32,103 nt of DNA from Longimicrobium sp. (GTDB taxonomy: Bacteria > Gemmatimonadota > Gemmatimonadetes > Longimicrobiales > Longimicrobiaceae). A model generated the notes under the pieces. The model had not been told where the DNA came from. It did not search any database and worked only from the letters and a program-made list of their open reading frames with translations. The first letter of the stretch is position 1. Each line of letters opens with the position of its first letter. Below, in pieces: positions 16,775-25,279 of the stretch. The stretch is from assembly GCA_036377595.1 (NCBI GenBank), contig DASUYB010000175.1, positions 85,191 to 117,293 of the forward strand, read 5' to 3'. Made by a program: the position numbers and the translations under genes.

Positions 16775-16836
16775 TCACGCGGAGACGCGGAGCCGCGGAG
16801 GAATCATCTCCTCCGCGGCTCCGCGTCTCGGCGTGA
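16775..16836. repeat. Hairpin repeat (GCGGAGACGCGG family)
   Basis: 62 bases folding into near-perfect arms (TCACGCGGAGACGCGGAG... and its complement) around ATCATC. The right arm recurs, with two changes in 28 bases, at 28863-28890 after another gene. It sits between convergent genes, so it may also act as a terminator. Confidence 0.8.
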
Positions 16837-16849
16837 GAACGATTCGAGA

Positions 16850-17548
16850 TCAGACCGACGCGCCGATGCTGGTGCCGCACTGGCTGCAGAACTTGGCGCC
16901 GGGGCCGAGCTTCGCGCCGCACTCGGAGCAGAAGCCGGCCGGCATCGCACCGACGGGGACGGCGGGAGCATCGGCGGGCGCGGGCGGCGCGGGCGTCTCC
17001 GGTTGCTGCGGCGGCGGGTATCCGGCCGCGGGCGGATATCCCGGCGCGGGGGGATAGCCGGGGGCAGGCGCGTATCCCGGCGGGGGCGGATAGCCGGGGG
17101 CGGGCGCGTACCCCGGCGGGGGCGGGTAGCCCGGCGCGGGGTGGAATCCCGGCGTGTGGCGGCGGAGCGCGGCTTCCACGATCACCAGCGCCTCGTCGTC
17201 GAGCTTGGCGCTCTGCACCATCCCCGCCACCTGCCCGATCAGCACGGGCCAGAAGACCAGCGTGGTCACCAGCGTGGGGATCACCTGCTGGCCGAAGATC
17301 CCGATCCCCGCGTTCACCTGCGTGCCGCCGTCCACCGGCTCGATGCGGATGTTCAGCGCGGTCTTCATCCCCACCACCGCCTTGAACGTGCCGCCCTGGT
17401 GGATGCTGATGAACCAGCTCCCGGTCAGGCTCTGCTCACCCTTCACCTCGAACCCGCGGCCCTGGAACTCGCGCATCACCTCGTGCCCCACGGGCGCCAG
17501 GTCGGGGGGCGAGAGCGGGAAGAAGCGGCTGGACTTGAACGTGCCCAT
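16850..17548 (-). CDS. Membrane-associated protein with PGY repeats and C-terminal zinc ribbon
   Basis: 232 residues. The N-terminal ~90 residues form a mixed alpha/beta domain (SPPDLAPVGHEVMREFQGRGFEVKG...). Residues ~85-110 are hydrophobic (PTLVTTLVFWPVLIGQVAGMV), a possible single membrane segment or buried helix. Then comes a run of [A/P]PGY[A/P]P repeats (~133-180). A zinc ribbon CSECGAKLGPGAKFCSQCG with two CxxC pairs ends the protein. The gene is 66 bases downstream of an M48 peptidase gene that also ends in a zinc ribbon, so the two probably form an operon. Function unknown. The start ATG opens the conserved part (MGTFKSSRFF). Confidence 0.85.
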   Translation of the reverse strand: MGTFKSSRFFPLSPPDLAPVGHEVMREFQGRGFEVKGEQSLTGSWFISIHQGGTFKAVVGMKTALNIRIEPVDGGTQVNAGIGIFGQQVIPTLVTTLVFWPVLIGQVAGMVQSAKLDDEALVIVEAALRRHTPGFHPAPGYPPPPGYAPAPGYPPPPGYAPAPGYPPAPGYPPAAGYPPPQQPETPAPPAPADAPAVPVGAMPAGFCSECGAKLGPGAKFCSQCGTSIGASV

Positions 17549-17614
17549 GCGGTTGCCTCCGGTTTCGAGCGTCCACCGTCGCGACTGCGTCCTCGATCAC
17601 ATCCTTGGATTCGC

Positions 17615-18577
17615 CTACTGCGCCGGGCCCGGCGCGCCCGCCGCGGGGGCGTCGGCGGCGGGATCGGCCGCGGGAGGCGCGATCTGCACCCTCAGCAGCG
17701 CGGTGCCGCACTGGCGGCAGAACTTCCACTCCTGCTCCACCGCGTTGCCGCACGCGGGGCAGCGCTCGCCCGCCTGCATGCCGCGCAGCGCCGCGGACAG
17801 GCGCCGGTACTGCTCGCCCTGGCACCAGCGCATGATCTCGCGGGCGCGCAGCGCGCTGAACGGGTGCGTGGCCTCCATCACCGACAGCAGCTGCAGCACC
17901 TTGTCCCACGCGTTCTCGGCCAGCTTGTCGAAGTCCTCGGCCTGCTTCAGGTACTCCTCCACGTTCACGTCCGCCGTCACCGACTTCTTCCCGCCGGCCA
18001 GCCGGATCATCGTCTCCACCACCGGCTCGGGGCCGCCGAGCACCACCGCCGCCGCGCGGTCGGCGGAGAACTCGGAGCGGCGCGACCAGTAGGCCAGCGC
18101 GATCTCGATCGGCTTCACCGCCACCGACAGCGGGCCGAGGATGGCGGCGCCGCCGTTGGCCAGCACCATCGCCATGGTCTTGTACAGCGTGTGGCGGCAG
18201 ACCAGGTGGCCAACCTCGTGGGCGATCACCGCGCGCAGCTCGTCCTCGTCGAGCGAGTCGACCAGCTCGGCGGTGACCACCACGAAGCGGCGCGTGTCGC
18301 CCAGCGAGAACGCGTTGATCTCGCCCGAGTTCTGGAGATACATCTCCGGCACCTCCATCTCCAGCACCTGGCAGCAGTCCACGAGGTGCTTGTGGAGATG
18401 GGGGAGCTGGTTGGGGCCCAGGCGGATGGCCTGCGAGATGTACTGGTTGTGGAAGAGCTGCTCCTGGAAGACTTTCAGGAAGGCTTTGACGAACTGGTCG
18501 AACATGGGGATGCTGCGCAGCTGGTCCTGGGCCGCGGCATCCTCGGGGTGGATGAAGTCTCGGGCGTTGACGCGCAT
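17615..18577 (-). CDS. M48-family zinc metallopeptidase with C-terminal zinc ribbon
   Basis: 320 residues. HEVGH gives His120, Glu121 and His124; the third zinc ligand is Glu169 in RRSEFSADRAA, as in HtpX/Ste24-type M48 peptidases. Ahead lies NAFSLGDTRRFVVVTAELVDSL, the usual M48 'NAF' strand. Residues ~132-160 are moderately hydrophobic but lack the clear transmembrane helices of HtpX, so a soluble or peripherally bound enzyme is likely. After the catalytic domain come HPFSALRAREI (the M48 HP.S..R motif) and a zinc ribbon CPACGN...CRQCG (~272-293), then a Pro/Ala tail. Substrate unknown; the partner is the zinc-ribbon protein downstream. Confidence 0.94.
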   Translation of the reverse strand: MRVNARDFIHPEDAAAQDQLRSIPMFDQFVKAFLKVFQEQLFHNQYISQAIRLGPNQLPHLHKHLVDCCQVLEMEVPEMYLQNSGEINAFSLGDTRRFVVVTAELVDSLDEDELRAVIAHEVGHLVCRHTLYKTMAMVLANGGAAILGPLSVAVKPIEIALAYWSRRSEFSADRAAAVVLGGPEPVVETMIRLAGGKKSVTADVNVEEYLKQAEDFDKLAENAWDKVLQLLSVMEATHPFSALRAREIMRWCQGEQYRRLSAALRGMQAGERCPACGNAVEQEWKFCRQCGTALLRVQIAPPAADPAADAPAAGAPGPAQ

Positions 18578-18774
18578 GCGGCTGCTCCCGTGTCGGGGAA
18601 ACCGGGTGAGCCGGCGGCACCGGTGGCGGGAGGCGCCGTGGGGATCGGGTGCCGCGCGCCGGCTCTCCAGCCGAAGGTAATCCGCTCCCCGGCGGGGGAC
18701 AACGCCGCAAGTTTCCGGCGACGACCACCGCGTTGGAGGATGTTGCCAAACCAGGATCCCAAGGCACCTCGGTT

Positions 18775-18964
18775 GTCATCCTGAGGGGAGGCGCCGCGCC
18801 AGACTCTCGTCCGCACCCAGCCCTGGCGCCGACCGGAGGATCTGCTCGCCCTACGGACAGACCCTGCTCGTTCGAGCGGATATCCGGCCCGCCATGCAAG
18901 ATCCTTCGGGCGCGGCAGGATTCGGTGACGACGACCGTCAGGTGCGCCGCGCCCTCAGGATGAC
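18775..18964. repeat. Interspersed element with terminal inverted repeats, copy 2
   Basis: About 190 bases with the same GTCATCCTGAGGG/CCCTCAGGATGAC ends as 9295-9481 and long internal matches (e.g. GATCCTTCGGGCGC). The remainder of 18578-19001 shows no gene: 18578-18774 is upstream of the M48 gene and holds nothing I can name. Confidence 0.82.
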
Positions 18965-19001
18965 AGCCCGACGAGCGCGTCCCGCGGTCAGCAACACCCG
19001 C

Positions 19002-19511
19002 TCAGATCCAGTGCGAGAAGCCGAACCGGGGGATCTCGGCCGCGTCGATGATCACGTCGTGCCCGTGTGACGCGAGCTCCGCGTACTCGGCTTGATGGAG
19101 ATACGCCTCGGCGGTCAGGCGCCCCGAAAAGTCCGACCACGCGGCCACGCACGGGGAGCAGATACCCAGGCGCAGGAGGATGGGCTCGTGCACCCGCCGG
19201 CCCGCGCGCGCGAAGTCCGGCCCGAATCCCTCGCCGCGGTCGCGGGCGGCCACGAACGGCAGAAACGCGACCTCGCTGCTCTTCCCGCAGCAGTCGCAGC
19301 GCCCGCGGCCGGTACGCGGAGCGGTTGCGCGCACGTCGGCCGGCGTGACGTCGATCCCGCGCTCCCACAGCACCGCGACCGCCGCGGCAACGGCTTCGGA
19401 CGTGTAGCCATCCGCCGCCGCGACGACGCCTTTCAGCTCGTCGTCCGGCCAGCCGGCATACTTCTCCAGCAGCCGCTCGACCTCCGCGACGTCGATTCCC
19501 GGACGCTCCAC
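19002..19511 (-). CDS. Hypothetical protein with two CxC/CxxC metal-binding pairs
   Basis: 169 residues. The start is a GTG that overlaps the TAG of the ankyrin gene by one base (TAGTG), so it depends on the upstream gene for translation. The N-terminal ~55 residues are helical (VAEVERLLEKYAGWPDDEL). The middle carries CDCCGKS and later ICSPC, a probable zinc site separated by ~45 residues. The C-terminus ends PRFGFSHWI. Family not recognised. The same frame continues upstream for another ~450 codons, but there it is antisense-like shadow of the ankyrin gene. The overlap makes a functional link to the ankyrin protein likely. Confidence 0.72.
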   Translation of the reverse strand: MERPGIDVAEVERLLEKYAGWPDDELKGVVAAADGYTSEAVAAAVAVLWERGIDVTPADVRATAPRTGRGRCDCCGKSSEVAFLPFVAARDRGEGFGPDFARAGRRVHEPILLRLGICSPCVAAWSDFSGRLTAEAYLHQAEYAELASHGHDVIIDAAEIPRFGFSHWI

Positions 19512-20854
19512 TACTCGCGGCCGTGCTGGCGAAGGAGCGCGTCCGCCTCGGGCGAGCCGGTGGGGAAGCGCTTCACCGCGTCGGGGCGCGCGCCGGCGGC
19601 GAGGAGGCGGGCGACCAGCGCGGTGGATTCGTGCGGTGTCCACTCCGACGGCTCGGCGAGCGCGCGGACGGCGAGTTCCAGCGGCGTCTCGCCGCGGCGA
19701 TTGGTGGCCTCGAGCGGGGCGTCGCGCTCCAGCAGCAGCTCGACGGTATCCCTGCGATCGCGCCAGACGGCGAGGTGGAGCGCTGTGTCGCCCGTCTCCC
19801 ACGGCCGCCCGCCCGTCATCGCGGTTACGTCGAAGCCCAGGTCGAGGAGCAGCCGCGTGCCGGCGGTATTCCCCGCCCCGGCGAAGCGCGGCAGGATCGC
19901 CGCGTCCTCGCGCATCACGCGCGGGAGGAGATCCGGATCGCGCGCCATCATCTCCCGCACGGCCGCCTCGTCCCCGCGCGCGCAGGCGGCGGCGAAAGCG
20001 TCGTCCGTCTCCATCTCCATGGCGAAGCCGCGGCGCGCGAACAGGTCCAGCACGTCGGCGCGCCCCATCCGCGCCGCGCGCGCGAACGCGGACGGCCCCT
20101 CGCGCGGCGGGAGCGTGGGGTCGGCGCCGTGGTCCATCAGCAGCTCGAAGAACGCGAGCGGGTTGTCGCGGCCGAGCGCGTGGTGGAGCGCGCGGTTCCC
20201 CCAGTGGCTGACGCGATCGGGATCGGCGCCGTGCTCCAGCAGCCACCGCACGCCGTCCGAGTGGTGCCAGTCGAGCTTGCGGTGGAGCATGGTGGTGAGG
20301 CTGTCCGCCGTCATCCGCCCGCTCTCCACCAGCACCCTCAGCGCGCGGTCGTCGAGGGTCTCGGGGGAGTGGTACGGCGTCTCGTCGTCGTTGGGGTCGG
20401 CGCCGTGCTCCAGCAGCAGGCGGGTGACGCCGGGATGGTGGGCCACGCCCGCGGCGCCGTAGATTGCGCTCTCCAGCGTGGGATGGGGCTGGTGGTCCCC
20501 GGAGAAGAAGCCGGTGTTCGCCTCGGCGCCGGCAGCGAGCAGGGCCTCGGCGGCGCGCACGAAGCCGTCGGAGCGGGCGGGATCGAGCCGCAGGTAGCGC
20601 GAGAAGCAGAGGTAGGTCAGCGCGTCCCAGCCGCGCGGGCCGCCCTTCGCGCGGGCGAGCTCGGGATTGGCGGCCAGGAAGCGTCGCACTGCCGCGTCGT
20701 CGCCCAGCGTCGCGGCGGTGTAGATGTCCGCGTCGGCGATCCGGGGGTGCGCCGCGAGGAGCTCCTCGGCGCGATCGAGCGTCCCGGAAGCGTGCCACGC
20801 GTCGAGCGGCACCGACGCGGCCTCGATGAATTCGGCGCGGGGATCGTCGTCCAT
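19511..20854 (-). CDS. Ankyrin-repeat protein
   Basis: 447 residues with repeated ankyrin signatures: VTRLLLEHGADPNDDE, VRWLLEHGADPDRVS, FFELLMDHGADPTLPP, TALHLAVWRDRRDTVELLLERDAPLEATN split over ~345-375, and GETPLELAVRAL. About ten repeats cover most of the chain, with degenerate ones at both ends. There is no signal peptide or transmembrane segment, so it is a cytoplasmic protein-interaction scaffold of unknown partner. GGAGGAGG lies seven bases before the ATG. It is followed with a one-base overlap by a CxxC protein, its likely partner. Confidence 0.93.
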   Translation of the reverse strand: MDDDPRAEFIEAASVPLDAWHASGTLDRAEELLAAHPRIADADIYTAATLGDDAAVRRFLAANPELARAKGGPRGWDALTYLCFSRYLRLDPARSDGFVRAAEALLAAGAEANTGFFSGDHQPHPTLESAIYGAAGVAHHPGVTRLLLEHGADPNDDETPYHSPETLDDRALRVLVESGRMTADSLTTMLHRKLDWHHSDGVRWLLEHGADPDRVSHWGNRALHHALGRDNPLAFFELLMDHGADPTLPPREGPSAFARAARMGRADVLDLFARRGFAMEMETDDAFAAACARGDEAAVREMMARDPDLLPRVMREDAAILPRFAGAGNTAGTRLLLDLGFDVTAMTGGRPWETGDTALHLAVWRDRRDTVELLLERDAPLEATNRRGETPLELAVRALAEPSEWTPHESTALVARLLAAGARPDAVKRFPTGSPEADALLRQHGRE

Positions 20855-20887
20855 GCGGCTCCTCCTCCACAGAGAAGGGAAGAAGGA

Positions 20888-20958
20888 TCACACGGAGGGA
20901 ACGGAGGAAACGGAGAACCGATCGCTGTTCCTCCGTTTCCTCCGTTCCCTCCGTGTGA
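20888..20958. repeat. Hairpin repeat (CACACGGAGGGAACGG family), copy 1
   Basis: 71 bases: purine-rich TCACACGGAGGGAACGGAGG... and the pyrimidine-rich complement ending CCGTGTGA, separated by about 14 bases. The second copy is at 25940-26015 with the same arms and a different loop. It lies between the polA 3' end and the ankyrin gene start. Confidence 0.85.
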
Positions 20959-20979
20959 GTCTTTCTGTTCTTTCGAAGA

Positions 20980-23781
20980 CTACTTCGCCTCCAGCCAGCT
21001 CAACCCGATGCCGCTCTCCACGCGCAGGGGAACGTCGAGCGCGGCGGCGTTCTCCATCCGGTCGCGGATGAGCTCCTGCACCTCCTGCTCGCGGCCCTCG
21101 GGCACCTCGAACAGGAGCTCGTCGTGCACCTGCAGCAGCATCTTCGTGCCGTCCGTCCGGCGGTCCAGGTCGTCCTGGATGCGGATCATGGCGATCTTGA
21201 TCAGGTCCGCGGCGGTGCCCTGGATCGGCGCGTTGGTGGCCGCGCGCTCGCCGAAGGAGCGCACGTTGAAGTTGCGCGCGTTGATCTCGGGGATGTAGCG
21301 CCGCCGCCCCGTCAGCGTCTCCACGTACCCCGTCTGCCGCGCCTTCTCCATCTGCTCGTCGAGGTAGCGCCGCACGCCGGGGAAGCGCTGGAAGTACTGT
21401 TCGATGAACTCCTTCGCCTCCGCCGTCGTCATCCCCAGCTTCTGCCCCAGGGCGAACGGGCCGATGCCGTAGATCACCGCGAAGTTCACCGTCTTCGCGC
21501 GGTCGCGCATCTCCCGCGTCACCGCGTCGGACGCCACGCCGAAGATGAGCGCCGCGGTCTGGCGGTGGATGTCGACGCCGGCGCGGAACGCCTCCACGAA
21601 TGCCTCGTCGCTCGAGTAGTGCGCCAGGATGCGCAGCTCGATCTGCGAGTAGTCGGCCGCCACGAAGCGCATCCCCTCGGCGGGGATGAAGCCGCGGCGG
21701 ATCTCCGCCCCCATCTCCGTACGGATGGGGATGTTCTGGAGATTGGGGTCGGAAGACGCGAGCCGCCCCGTCGCGGCCACCGTCTGGTTGAACGAGGTGT
21801 GGATGCGCCCCGTCTCGGGGTTCACCGCCTTCGGCAGCGCGTCGACGTAGGTGCCGCGCAGCTTCTCCACCTGGCGGTACTGCATCAGCAGTTGCGGCAG
21901 CTCGTGCCCCTGCGCGGCCAGCTCCTGCAGCACGTCCACGTCGGTGCTGGCGCCCGTCTTCGTCTTCTTGATCACCGGCAGCGCGAGCTTGCCGAACAGG
22001 ATCTCCCGCAGCTGCGGCGTGGAGCCGATGTTGAACTCCTGCCCGGCGGCGGCGTAGATGCGCGCCTCGAGGTCGCGCAGCTGGCCGTGCATCTGCCCGC
22101 TCATCCGGCCGAAGAACTCCTCGTCGATCCGGATCCCGTTCCACTCCATCTCGGCCAGCACGCGCACCAGCGGCATCTCGATCTCACGGAAGAGCGGCGT
22201 CAGGTGCAGCCTCTCCAGCTCCGGCTCGAAGCGCTCGTGCAGGCGGAGCGCGATGTCGGCGTCCTCGCTGGCGTAGTCGCGGGCCTTCTCCAGCTCCACC
22301 TCGGCGAACTCGATCTGCGCCTTCCCCTTCCCGGTGACGTCCTCGTAGTGGATGGTCTTGTGGTCCAGGTGCTGGAGCGCCAGCGAGTCCAGCCCGTGCT
22401 CGCGCCGCCCCGGCTCCAGCAGGTAGCTGCCCACCATGGTATCGAAGTCGATCCCCTCCAGCGCGATCCCCTCGCGGCGGAAGACCAGGAAGTCGTACTT
22501 CAGGTTCTGCCCGATCTTCCGCACCTGCGCGTCCTGCAGCACGTCGATCAGCTCGCGCATCTCCGCCCCGTGTAGATCGGGGAGGTTCTTCGGCCCCGCC
22601 TGCTTCCGCGCCTCCGGCGACGGGTCGCCGCCGCCGCCCAGCAGGTCGCCCTGCGCGGGCGCGGGAAGGCGGTGGCGGAAGGGGAGATAGAAGGCCTCGC
22701 CGGGCTTGAGGGAGAGGGAGATGCCGCACAGCTCGGCGCGCATCGGGTCGGTGCTGCTGGTCTCCGTGTCGACGGCGACATATCCCTGCTCGCGGATGCG
22801 CCGGACGACCTCGCGCACGGCCTCGGGCGTGTCGAGGAGACGATAATCCGTGGGCATTCGCTCGCCCGCCGCCTTCTCCTCCTCGTCGGGCGCCGCGTAG
22901 TCGCGGACGAGGGTGTGGAACTCCAGGTCGAGGAAGAGCTCGCGGAGGCGCGCGCGGTCCGGCTTCTCCAGCCGCAGCCCGTCGAGGTCGAGCGTGAGCG
23001 GCAGGTCCGTGCGGATGGTGACGAGCTGCTTGGAGAGGATGGCGTCGGCGCCGAACGCCTCCAGCGCCTCGCGCGGACGCTTGGCCTTGATCTCCGCCGC
23101 GTGCGCCAGGATCTCCTCGATCGGGCCGTACTCCTCGATCAGCTGCACCGCCGTCTTCGGCCCGATCCCCGGCACGCCGGGGACGTTGTCGCTGGCGTCG
23201 CCGATCAGGCCGAGATAGTCGACCACGCGCTCGGGGGGGACGCCCAGCCGCTCGTTGGCGTTGCGGGTGTCGACCCACTCCTCCTCGACCGCCGCGGGGC
23301 CGCCGCGCCCGGGGTTGAGCAGGCAGACATGGGGGCGGATGAGCTGGTAGAAGTCCTTGTCGCCGCTGACGATCACCGCCTCGAGCCCGCCGTCCACCGC
23401 CTGGTCGGCCAGAGTGCCGATCACGTCGTCGGCCTCGTACCCCTCCAGCTCCAGCACGGGGATGCGGAAGGCCTCGACCAGGTCGCGCACGCGCGGGAGC
23501 GAGGCCTTCAGCTCGTCGGGCATCTTCTCGCGCGTGGCCTTGTACTCGGGGTAGATGACGTGGCGGTCGCTCATCCCCGCGTCGAACACCATCCCCAGGT
23601 AGTCGGGCTCGTGCTTCTCGATGACCTTGATGAGGAAGCGGGTGACGCCCCACGCGGCGCTGGTGTTCTCGCCGCGGCTGGACACCAGCGGGCGCGACAC
23701 CAGCGCGAAGAAGGCGCGGTAGATGAGCGCGTAGCCGTCGATCAGGTACAGGCGCGGGCGGGTTTTCTCGGGCTTGTCCAC
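20980..23781 (-). CDS. polA: DNA polymerase I
   Basis: 933 residues from the preferred start. It fills gaps in repair and replaces RNA primers. The N-terminal 5'-3' exonuclease shows LYLIDGYALIYRAFFAL, YPEYKATR, GDKDFYQL and GDASDNVPGVPGIGPKTA. The 3'-5' exonuclease keeps its acidic residues: Asp338/Glu340 in DTETSS, Asp in NLKYDFLVF and YASEDADIAL, so proofreading should be active. The polymerase motifs are DYSQIELR (Asp710), RDRAKTVNFAVIYG with the Phe that favours dNTPs over ddNTPs, and QVHDEL (Asp887). Length equals the E. coli enzyme (928). The start is a GTG giving VDKPEKTRPRLYLIDG; a TTG at 23853 would add 24 residues without similarity. Confidence 0.97.
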   Translation of the reverse strand: MDKPEKTRPRLYLIDGYALIYRAFFALVSRPLVSSRGENTSAAWGVTRFLIKVIEKHEPDYLGMVFDAGMSDRHVIYPEYKATREKMPDELKASLPRVRDLVEAFRIPVLELEGYEADDVIGTLADQAVDGGLEAVIVSGDKDFYQLIRPHVCLLNPGRGGPAAVEEEWVDTRNANERLGVPPERVVDYLGLIGDASDNVPGVPGIGPKTAVQLIEEYGPIEEILAHAAEIKAKRPREALEAFGADAILSKQLVTIRTDLPLTLDLDGLRLEKPDRARLRELFLDLEFHTLVRDYAAPDEEEKAAGERMPTDYRLLDTPEAVREVVRRIREQGYVAVDTETSSTDPMRAELCGISLSLKPGEAFYLPFRHRLPAPAQGDLLGGGGDPSPEARKQAGPKNLPDLHGAEMRELIDVLQDAQVRKIGQNLKYDFLVFRREGIALEGIDFDTMVGSYLLEPGRREHGLDSLALQHLDHKTIHYEDVTGKGKAQIEFAEVELEKARDYASEDADIALRLHERFEPELERLHLTPLFREIEMPLVRVLAEMEWNGIRIDEEFFGRMSGQMHGQLRDLEARIYAAAGQEFNIGSTPQLREILFGKLALPVIKKTKTGASTDVDVLQELAAQGHELPQLLMQYRQVEKLRGTYVDALPKAVNPETGRIHTSFNQTVAATGRLASSDPNLQNIPIRTEMGAEIRRGFIPAEGMRFVAADYSQIELRILAHYSSDEAFVEAFRAGVDIHRQTAALIFGVASDAVTREMRDRAKTVNFAVIYGIGPFALGQKLGMTTAEAKEFIEQYFQRFPGVRRYLDEQMEKARQTGYVETLTGRRRYIPEINARNFNVRSFGERAATNAPIQGTAADLIKIAMIRIQDDLDRRTDGTKMLLQVHDELLFEVPEGREQEVQELIRDRMENAAALDVPLRVESGIGLSWLEAK

Positions 23782-23864
23782 GTGCGTTCGCGGGCGGGTG
23801 CAAAGGTGTGCCGGAGCCGCGCGGAATCTATCCCCCGCGCCGGACGCGGGCAAAAGCGGCGGAG

Positions 23865-23880
23865 GGGGATTGACATCCCC
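23865..23880. promoter_or_regulatory. Short inverted repeat upstream of polA
   Basis: GGGGAT-TGAC-ATCCCC, a 6-4-6 palindrome about 85 bases before the polA start. It could be an operator or chance; it contains a TTGACA but no matching -10 was found. The rest of the 23782-24088 gap holds no recognisable gene. Confidence 0.3.
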
Positions 23881-24088
23881 GCGAACGCCACCCCCGGCCT
23901 GCGGCGGACGGATGTCGGTGTCGCAAAGTTCGACAGATGTTTAGAAATGCAACGGGCGTTTGGGAGCGGCAGGTGGGAAGATCCCACGTCCTGCCTGCGT
24001 ATTCAGTCGCGAAACGATGTGGTCCGCATCGTGCCAAGAGAGAGCGCATCCGATCGCCCCCCGACCCCGCAGCTCGCGCAGTCGCCCG

Positions 24089-24466
24089 ATGATCATCCCC
24101 GTCCCCACCATCACGTCGCGCAACATCCGCCCGCGCCGGCGCACCGCCTCGCTCGGGCCGGCCGTGGAGCCCGTGCAGGAGCAGCCGGAGACCACGGTCA
24201 CCGGCCGCGAGATCGTCAGCACCGCCAAGCTGCTGGCCTTCATCAACCACGAGGTTCAGGCCCGCCCCGAGTGCGCGGGGATGAAGGTGCGCGGCGGCGT
24301 CTGGTCGCTGGACCCCTACGCCGACGAGTGCAACTGGTCGGAGACGAGCCTGGTGGTGCAGGTGGCCGGCGTGATCTCGGCCGGCGCGTTCGAGGAGCTG
24401 CGCAAGGTGATCGGCCTGGCCCGCGAGCGCTACGACGTGCTCGCGCCCGAGGCGTACCTGCTCTGA
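24089..24466 (+). CDS. Small hypothetical protein
   Basis: 125 residues from ATG (MIIPVPTITSRN). The N-terminal ~45 residues are basic and disordered-looking (IRPRRRTASLGP). The C-terminal ~80 form a compact domain: REIVSTAKLLAFINHEV, then CAGMKVRGGVWSLDPYADECNW, and a helix FEELRKVIGLARERYDVLAPEAYLL. There is no signal peptide or membrane segment. Family not recognised. Third-position GC is high and consistent with coding. It lies divergent from polA; an upstream ATG in the same frame at 23960 lacks support. Confidence 0.6.
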   Translation: MIIPVPTITSRNIRPRRRTASLGPAVEPVQEQPETTVTGREIVSTAKLLAFINHEVQARPECAGMKVRGGVWSLDPYADECNWSETSLVVQVAGVISAGAFEELRKVIGLARERYDVLAPEAYLL

Positions 24467-24503
24467 ATCTGCCCCATCCGATCGCGACGGGCGCCTGAAG
24501 GCG

Positions 24504-24640
24504 CGGCTGGAACATTGGGAAGCCTCGCAAACCGCGCGAGGCTTCAACTGCATTCGGGGGATGAGGCGGCGCGGGATGCTGCCACTCGAGCGGAGACGGC
24601 ACCCGCAGCCTGCGCAGCAGGCTTTCCAATGTTCCAGCCG
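24504..24640. repeat. Element with 22-bp inverted ends (GGCTGGAACATTGGGAAGCCT family)
   Basis: The left arm at 24504-24525 and the right arm at 24619-24640 are inverse copies with one mismatch. The right end with its flank (24603-24655) reappears inverted at 31841-31893 with one difference in 53 bases. It includes the palindromes GCCTGC-TGC-GCAGGC and GGGTTTACCC. It has no coding frame and occupies most of the gap between two small genes. Confidence 0.8.
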
Positions 24641-24776
24641 CGGGTTTACCCGCCCGTGCGAATCCCGCCTCGCGCGCTCCCGTCTCGAAAATGCTTGTCC
24701 GGCGTCGCCGCATCGCTTACCGATGTATCGCCCGCCGTGATCTCCCGACGACCCACCCCGTCATCATCCAGCTCCC

Positions 24777-25199
24777 ATGAGAATCGCACTTCTCCTCCTC
24801 GCCGCGTCCCTGCTGGGCGCGGGCAGCGCCGCCGCGCAGAACTCCTCGCCGTCCACCATCGCCCGGAGCTTCCAGGGATCGTGGAAGGGCGAAGGGGCAC
24901 AAGCGGACGGCGGCGAATGGACCATCGCGCTGACGCTGGCGGACGGCGCGCGCGGCACCGTGGTCGGCACCATCACCTATCCGTCGCTGGCGTGCGGCGG
25001 CGACCTGGTCCTGCGCGACGCGGACCGCGGCCGCGTGGAGGTGCTGGAGCGCATCACCTTCGGCGACTGCGTGGACAACGGCGTCATCACCTTCTCGCCC
25101 GACGGCGGCGGGCTCGACTTCGACTGGCGCGGCGAGGGGCTGACCGCGCGCGGCAGGCTGGCGCGCGCCACGCCGCCGCCGGACGCATCGGGGCCGTAG
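24777..25199 (+). CDS. Small secreted protein
   Basis: 140 residues. The signal peptide MRIALLLLAASLLGAGSAAAQ has probable cleavage after AAAQ. The mature part reads like a small beta-barrel: FQGSWKGEGAQADGGEWTI, GTVVGTITYPSLACGG, VEVLERITFGDCVDNGVITF, LDFDWRGEGLTARGRL. This is the pattern of lipocalin- or avidin-like 'GxW...' folds, with two Cys that may pair. No family assignment. It is followed by a perfect bidirectional terminator. Confidence 0.8.
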   Translation: MRIALLLLAASLLGAGSAAAQNSSPSTIARSFQGSWKGEGAQADGGEWTIALTLADGARGTVVGTITYPSLACGGDLVLRDADRGRVEVLERITFGDCVDNGVITFSPDGGGLDFDWRGEGLTARGRLARATPPPDASGP

Positions 25200-25224
25200 T
25201 TCCGATCCGTGGGGACAATATCAA

Positions 25225-25256
25225 GGACGGCCGGGATCCATCGATCCCGGCCGTCC
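25225..25256. terminator. Bidirectional terminator between convergent genes
   Basis: A perfect 14-bp stem GGACGGCCGGGATC/GATCCCGGCCGTCC with loop CATC, 25 bases after one stop and 23 bases from the other. Confidence 0.8.
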
Positions 25257-25279
25257 CGCCGTTCTCCGGATTCCGGCCG

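Noticed and set aside
17020..17150. Tandem DNA repeat at 17020-17150
   Set aside because: It is explained by the PGY amino-acid repeats of the zinc-ribbon protein.
16358..18784. Plus-strand 808-codon frame
   Set aside because: Runs through a hairpin repeat and antisense to two well-supported genes; no domain.
19512..20891. Upstream part of the 629-codon frame ending at 19002
   Set aside because: Only its last ~169 codons look like a protein; the rest is an Arg-rich shadow of the ankyrin gene in another frame.
23782..23853. TTG-initiated extension of polA
   Set aside because: Adds 24 residues lacking similarity to PolA N-termini; the GTG at 23781 puts the exonuclease domain at the normal position.
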